A stretch of 64,000 nt of DNA, taken from Clostridium sp. Its GTDB lineage: Bacteria; Bacillota; Clostridia; Peptostreptococcales; Peptostreptococcaceae. The DNA is taken from assembly GCA_022782605.1 (NCBI GenBank), contig JALFMW010000392.1:62001-126000 (forward strand). Direction: 5' to 3'. The notes under the pieces were generated by a model that saw only the letters and a program-made list of their open reading frames with translations, made no database searches and was not told the origin of the DNA. Shown piece by piece: positions 62,401 through 64,000 of this stretch. The position numbers and the translations under genes were made by a program. The first letter of the stretch is position 1. Every line of letters begins with the position of its first letter.

Positions 62401-62924
62401 TTTGTAGTAAGAGTCCCTTCACCTTTTAAATCATTTACAGATACCTTTTTTAAAGATCCATCTTCTCTTAGTATTAAAGCCATATCTGTATCTGTTGAAG
62501 CTAATATTCCTCCTACTTCACTAAAGTCTAATTGATTAGCATTAGAAGTTCCACCTGTAGAAGGAGTTCCACTACCTGTTCCAGCACTAGCTCCACTTCC
62601 TCTAACGGCACTTATAGTCATCTTACCAATTGTTCCATCTGCCTTTATTAATAATAAACTATCTGTTGTAGCACCAGTCATAGCACTTAATCTGGAATAG
62701 TCTATTTTAGTTGGATCACTAGCATCTAATGGTAACACTATCGCTGGATTATTATTGTTACCACTTCCACCACCATAAGTAGCTTTAAGTACGCTGGAAT
62801 TAACAATTTTATTTGTATATCCAGTTTCACTTGAACTATCAGCCACTATAATTAAAAATTTGTCATTATCATTAAGAGAAGTCGCAAGACTTAACTCTGA
62901 CGCTTTTTGGTCATTTACAGCCAT
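56209..62924 (-). CDS. lamin-tail/metallophosphoesterase tail protein, split by four group I introns
   Basis: Joining 61086-62924, 59834-59944, 58205-58528, 56733-57153 and 56209-56474 (minus strand) gives one frame of 986 residues. Residues 1-200 are repeated tail-type modules (LSLATSLNDNDKFLII). A lamin-tail-like domain lies at about 220-370 (HNFIELYNNTATEKNLEGLHLWY), an FN3-like one near 480-560. The metallophosphoesterase follows: SDPQ, HSTGE, GNND (exon 2/3 joint), THQM and GHQH supply the metal ligands, with GE where GD is usual. It may cleave phosphoesters at the cell surface. No part works without splicing. Confidence 0.8.
56475..56732 (-). mobile_element. group I intron 4, 258 bases, no ORF
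   Basis: Exon CCTTGGU pairs with GCCAAGG, with U.G at the splice site; P10 GGCATG with CATGTC; ends AATTG. It joins phase 1 exons. The 3' half (GAGGGAAACCTCC, then GCCATAGATAAAAAGCTATGG) is nearly identical to intron 2, so it is a compact member of the same family without an endonuclease. Confidence 0.85.
56733..57153 (-). CDS. exon 4 of the metallophosphoesterase gene
   Basis: Reads DNNLFTCTRQAKMQ, then the GGHQHCFS metal-binding loop, and ends YADMLPW plus one base. An ATG codon at the intron 3 end (57154-57156) gives a false start. Confidence 0.75.
57364..58062 (-). CDS. intron 3 HNH homing endonuclease
   Basis: A 232-residue protein. Residues 10-130 carry zinc knuckles (CTKCGKL, CYSCRR, CPCCKQTF, CSEECYHKY, CDYCGEEL). 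The HNH motif is near the end: CQISGEKNCELEVHHLDGYD, TNNAITLSKTIHTLFH. An AAGGGGTGG ribosome site and its own promoter precede it. It would cut intron-less copies of the gene at the exon 3/4 junction. Confidence 0.85.
   Translation of the reverse strand: MLKKKDCKIFMKICTKCGKLKMNFRFPKIRKSYFNRENTCYSCRRSKKEKKYEKICPCCKQTFKTHRKDKIYCSEECYHKYKIMNRIVCYCDYCGEELHLAKKEYERSKKHFCNKTCSGKYHEGVNNPSYNLELEEEDRRVKRRIFGYKKFREEVLKRDNYTCQISGEKNCELEVHHLDGYDNYKEARLDTNNAITLSKTIHTLFHKTYGYGDNTKEQFEEFKEKYNNGEFN
58088..58116 (-). promoter_or_regulatory. early-type promoter inside intron 3
   Basis: Minus strand TTGACA (58116-58111), 17-base spacer, TATAAT (58093-58088), 26 bases before the HNH gene. Confidence 0.8.
58205..58528 (-). 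CDS. exon 3 of the metallophosphoesterase gene
   Basis: Reads NNDLYRKQYGNGFQVN to WIIMATHQMP. NND completes the metal-binding GNND loop begun in exon 2. Confidence 0.75.
58754..59695 (-). CDS. intron 2 GIY-YIG homing endonuclease
   Basis: From ATG 59695, nine bases after AGAGGAG (the ATG at 59704 touches that site). The 313-residue product has CGIYMILN, VYIGQS and an EMEQYYI helix, then three NUMOD1-like DNA-binding units (VYCIELDKVFNTIAEASEE, VYCVELDRSFDTLTEASEY, VYCLELNKTYNSLAEASRD), each followed by a Cys-Cys and HW-Y motif. It should cleave the exon 2/3 junction in phages that lack the intron. Confidence 0.85.
   Translation of the reverse strand: MARRVICGIYMILNKVNNKVYIGQSVDIYKRWAKHRRELRNNKHDNDHLQKSWNRDGEQYFDFIILCECPQNKLNEMEQYYILCFNSKYREFGYNKDMGGKAKTFIRETTKKRLREANIGENSPVARKVYCIELDKVFNTIAEASEETGVISTSILSCCKHKYNYAGRLENGTLLHWMYYDEYLEKGITSISNGRINKIGHKVYCVELDRSFDTLTEASEYVGCAYTGISACCSKKRGTCGGYHWIYLEDYNKNEIPNTASNYRKKVYCLELNKTYNSLAEASRDTGDNKSAICNCCKGKKESVNGHHWKYLE
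59723..59751 (-). promoter_or_regulatory. early-type promoter inside intron 2
   Basis: Minus strand TTGACA (59751-59746), 17-base spacer, TATAAT (59728-59723), just before the GIY-YIG gene. Confidence 0.8.
59834..59944 (-). CDS. exon 2 of the metallophosphoesterase gene (37 codons)
   Basis: A 111-base exon reading KIFDETQNGIRVNPEMYW to FASNIG. Its start could also be 59941, since both places follow a G and keep phase 0. Far too short to be noticed by gene finders. Confidence 0.7.
60099..60836 (-). CDS. intron 1 zinc-ribbon plus Vsr-like homing endonuclease
   Basis: I chose ATG 60836, seven bases after AAAGGAAG; the frame is open further up, but the promoter lies there. The 245-residue protein has repeat-like zinc units (CNKGHKHSIQWANFQQGFGCPDC, shortened here: CNKGH, CPDC, CPHGH, CPIC) and a PD-(D/E)XK-type end: ILPLPFDFYIPSLNMCIEYDGEQHF, that is PFDF then IEYDGEQH, and LVRIPYWEF. 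It resembles the free-standing gene at 22913. It should cut at the exon 1/2 junction. Confidence 0.75.
   Translation of the reverse strand: MYVKKNRKSGGKTVKLTLEYVKEKFAEKGWTLLATEYKNAHTPMEYICNKGHKHSIQWANFQQGFGCPDCYYEHLSEIKRMPFEEVKAFIEQQGYKLLSENYKNAHQKLLLECPHGHVFTMNFDKFKIGQRCPICIGSSGEKEVRKYLNQLEIEFVEQKRFEECRNILPLPFDFYIPSLNMCIEYDGEQHFLKGCFGDTKGQVLLETQKRDNIKTQYCLDNNIKLVRIPYWEFNNIENILKQAIN
60913..60941 (-). promoter_or_regulatory. early-type promoter inside intron 1
   Basis: Minus strand TTGACA (60941-60936), 17-base spacer, TATAAT (60918-60913), about 75 bases before the endonuclease start. Confidence 0.8.
61086..62924 (-). CDS. exon 1 of the metallophosphoesterase gene (613 codons)
   Basis: Starts MAVNDQKASELSLA after AAAAGGAGAG. 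It carries the tail-attachment modules, the lamin-tail and FN3-like domains, and the first phosphoesterase motif (ILWTSDPQGWNEAEM). It ends HSTGETNISLY at the splice site; without splicing it would stop five codons later. Confidence 0.8.
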
Positions 62925-62939
62925 ATTTTATCTCTCCTT

Positions 62940-64000
62940 TTAATCTAATATTATACGTCCATCTTTTTCATTTAATAGGACACTTCCATTTTCTAATAGT
63001 AAAGCATATTCTTCTTCAGAAAACTCTAAGATAATTTGTCCACCATTTTCAAGTAGTAAATCTCCTCCATTTTCTAATTTAATAACTGCTTGACCATTTT
63101 CCATTTCTATTAACGAATCTTCTAAATGTAATTTAGCACCATTCTCTAATAAGAATAGTCCTCCATTCTCTAGCATTATTCGTTTAGTTTCTTCTTGGTT
63201 ATAACTATTTTCTAAATGAAGAACTCCACCATTTTCAAGAATGAACATTCCTCCATTTTCAAGTAATAACCTCTTAATTCCTTTAATCTCTTCTTTTGCA
63301 CTTTGTTCTAATAATATCTTACCTCCATTTTCAGTTCTCAAGAAACCTCCATTTTCAAGTAAGATACTTACTACTTTTTGTTCTTCTTCTGCATTTTCTA
63401 GTATGAACCTTCCACCATTTTCTAGTAACATAAAGTTACCATTCTCAAGCATGATACTTGATTTATGTGCTTCAGGTATCTTAATATTTTCTAATAATAA
63501 TTGTCCACCATTTTCAAGTAATAACATACCATCATTTTCTAATTTGATACTTGGTCTGCGTGTTTCAGGTATCCTAATCTTTTCTAATAATAGTTGTCCA
63601 CCATTTTCAAGTAATAACATACCATCATTTTCAAGCATAATACTTGCTTCATGACGTTCAATATTATCTAATAATAAAGCTCCACCATTTTCTAGTAAGA
63701 ATAATCCACCATTTTCCATTAGTAAAGCGTCTTCTACTCTCACATTTGGAGGGACTTCACCATGTAAAGATTCTAAGTAAAATACTCTAGCTTGTAAATC
63801 GTTTATAGTTTTCTGTTGCTTTTGTATGGTCGTTTGTAGGCTTTGAAACATATTTCTAATTTCGTTCATAAAGACATTATCAATATTGTTTACAGCCCCT
63901 TGCAACCCACTAGAAGTCGACTTATCAATGAATATTTCATATTTATCTATATCTTCTGTTGTTGGTGGAGATTCACCTACATAAACTACGTCTTGCCCTC
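62940..64000 (-). CDS. tail protein with LENGG repeats (partial, start outside the window)
   Basis: The frame is open to the window edge, so the N-terminus is missing; at least 352 residues are visible. The visible start (VVYVGESPPTTEDIDKY) leads to a coiled coil (IRNMFQSLQTTIQKQQKTIN) and then about 20 copies of a short unit LENGGxLLLEN, arranged in pairs separated by variable charged linkers. The regular Leu-Glu-Asn-Gly-Gly pattern should form a beta-solenoid or fibre. It lies 15 bases upstream of the metallophosphoesterase gene and is probably co-transcribed as a structural tail protein. Confidence 0.6.
   Translation of the reverse strand, partial: GQDVVYVGESPPTTEDIDKYEIFIDKSTSSGLQGAVNNIDNVFMNEIRNMFQSLQTTIQKQQKTINDLQARVFYLESLHGEVPPNVRVEDALLMENGGLFLLENGGALLLDNIERHEASIMLENDGMLLLENGGQLLLEKIRIPETRRPSIKLENDGMLLLENGGQLLLENIKIPEAHKSSIMLENGNFMLLENGGRFILENAEEEQKVVSILLENGGFLRTENGGKILLEQSAKEEIKGIKRLLLENGGMFILENGGVLHLENSYNQEETKRIMLENGGLFLLENGAKLHLEDSLIEMENGQAVIKLENGGDLLLENGGQIILEFSEEEYALLLENGSVLLNEKDGRIILD
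62960..63740 (-). repeat. LENGG-coding repeats
   Basis: About 20 repeats of a roughly 15-base core coding Leu-Glu-Asn-Gly-Gly, seen on the plus strand as CCACCATTTTC or CCTCCATTTTC. Units at about 63498-63533 and 63594-63629 are nearly identical, a sign of local duplication. Confidence 0.65.

Noticed and set aside
1-64000. tRNA or rRNA genes
   Set aside because: I looked for cloverleaf-like segments and GTTCRANNC boxes between genes and saw none; a tRNAscan run would settle it.

Overview
The window is AT-rich with strong AGGAGG-type ribosome binding sites, almost no intergenic space, an oxygen-sensitive class III ribonucleotide reductase and a ThyX-type thymidylate synthase. This suggests part of a large tailed phage (or plasmid-like prophage) of an anaerobic low-GC Firmicute such as Clostridium. 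I cannot name the phage from sequence alone. No tRNA, rRNA or CRISPR array was recognised.

Layout. Positions 1-43066 are read on the plus strand and hold the early/replication half. From the left come a DGQHR-type protein and a tyrosine-recombinase-fold protein, then an accessory block (2.2-10.7 kb) of HTH, GIY-YIG, three YdcK-like hexapeptide-repeat proteins, SH3-like modules, RecU and a tandemly duplicated His-rich protein. The replication core (10.8-29.1 kb) holds an SSB-like protein, a Sak4-like ATPase, a DnaB helicase, a DnaG primase, a DNA polymerase III alpha subunit, a RecD2-like helicase and a RecJ-like nuclease. A nucleotide and DNA-ends block follows (29.1-43.1 kb): glutaredoxin, NrdD, NrdG, ATP-dependent ligase, guanylate kinase-like, dUTPase, macro domain, ClpX-like AAA+ and ThyX. 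A strong hairpin at 43077-43112 separates this from positions 43125-64000, which are read on the minus strand and encode tail or appendage proteins.

The minus-strand half is the most unusual part. Two neighbouring tail genes are interrupted by five group I introns whose splice sites I could place from in-frame junctions, P1 pairing with a U.G pair at the 5' site, and a terminal intron G. One gene (56209-62924, four introns, about 986 aa after splicing) encodes a lamin-tail plus metallophosphoesterase protein. The other (46299-56065, one intron, 2820 aa) encodes a LamG-CotH-leucine-rich-repeat protein. Four introns carry homing-endonuclease genes (one broken by a TGA), and each of those genes has its own early-type promoter inside the intron.

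Regulation. I count 25 promoters (21 plus strand, 4 minus strand) with exact TTGACA and TATAAT boxes and always a 17-base spacer, so the host vegetative sigma factor probably reads the early genes directly. Three further patterns recur without obvious explanation: a leader motif (ACAGAGA followed by GAGTGAGANTAG) before five genes, a gene-end hairpin followed by TACATA at nine places, and hairpins or palindromes that overlap promoters or ribosome binding sites near the two HTH paralogues, recD2 and thyX.
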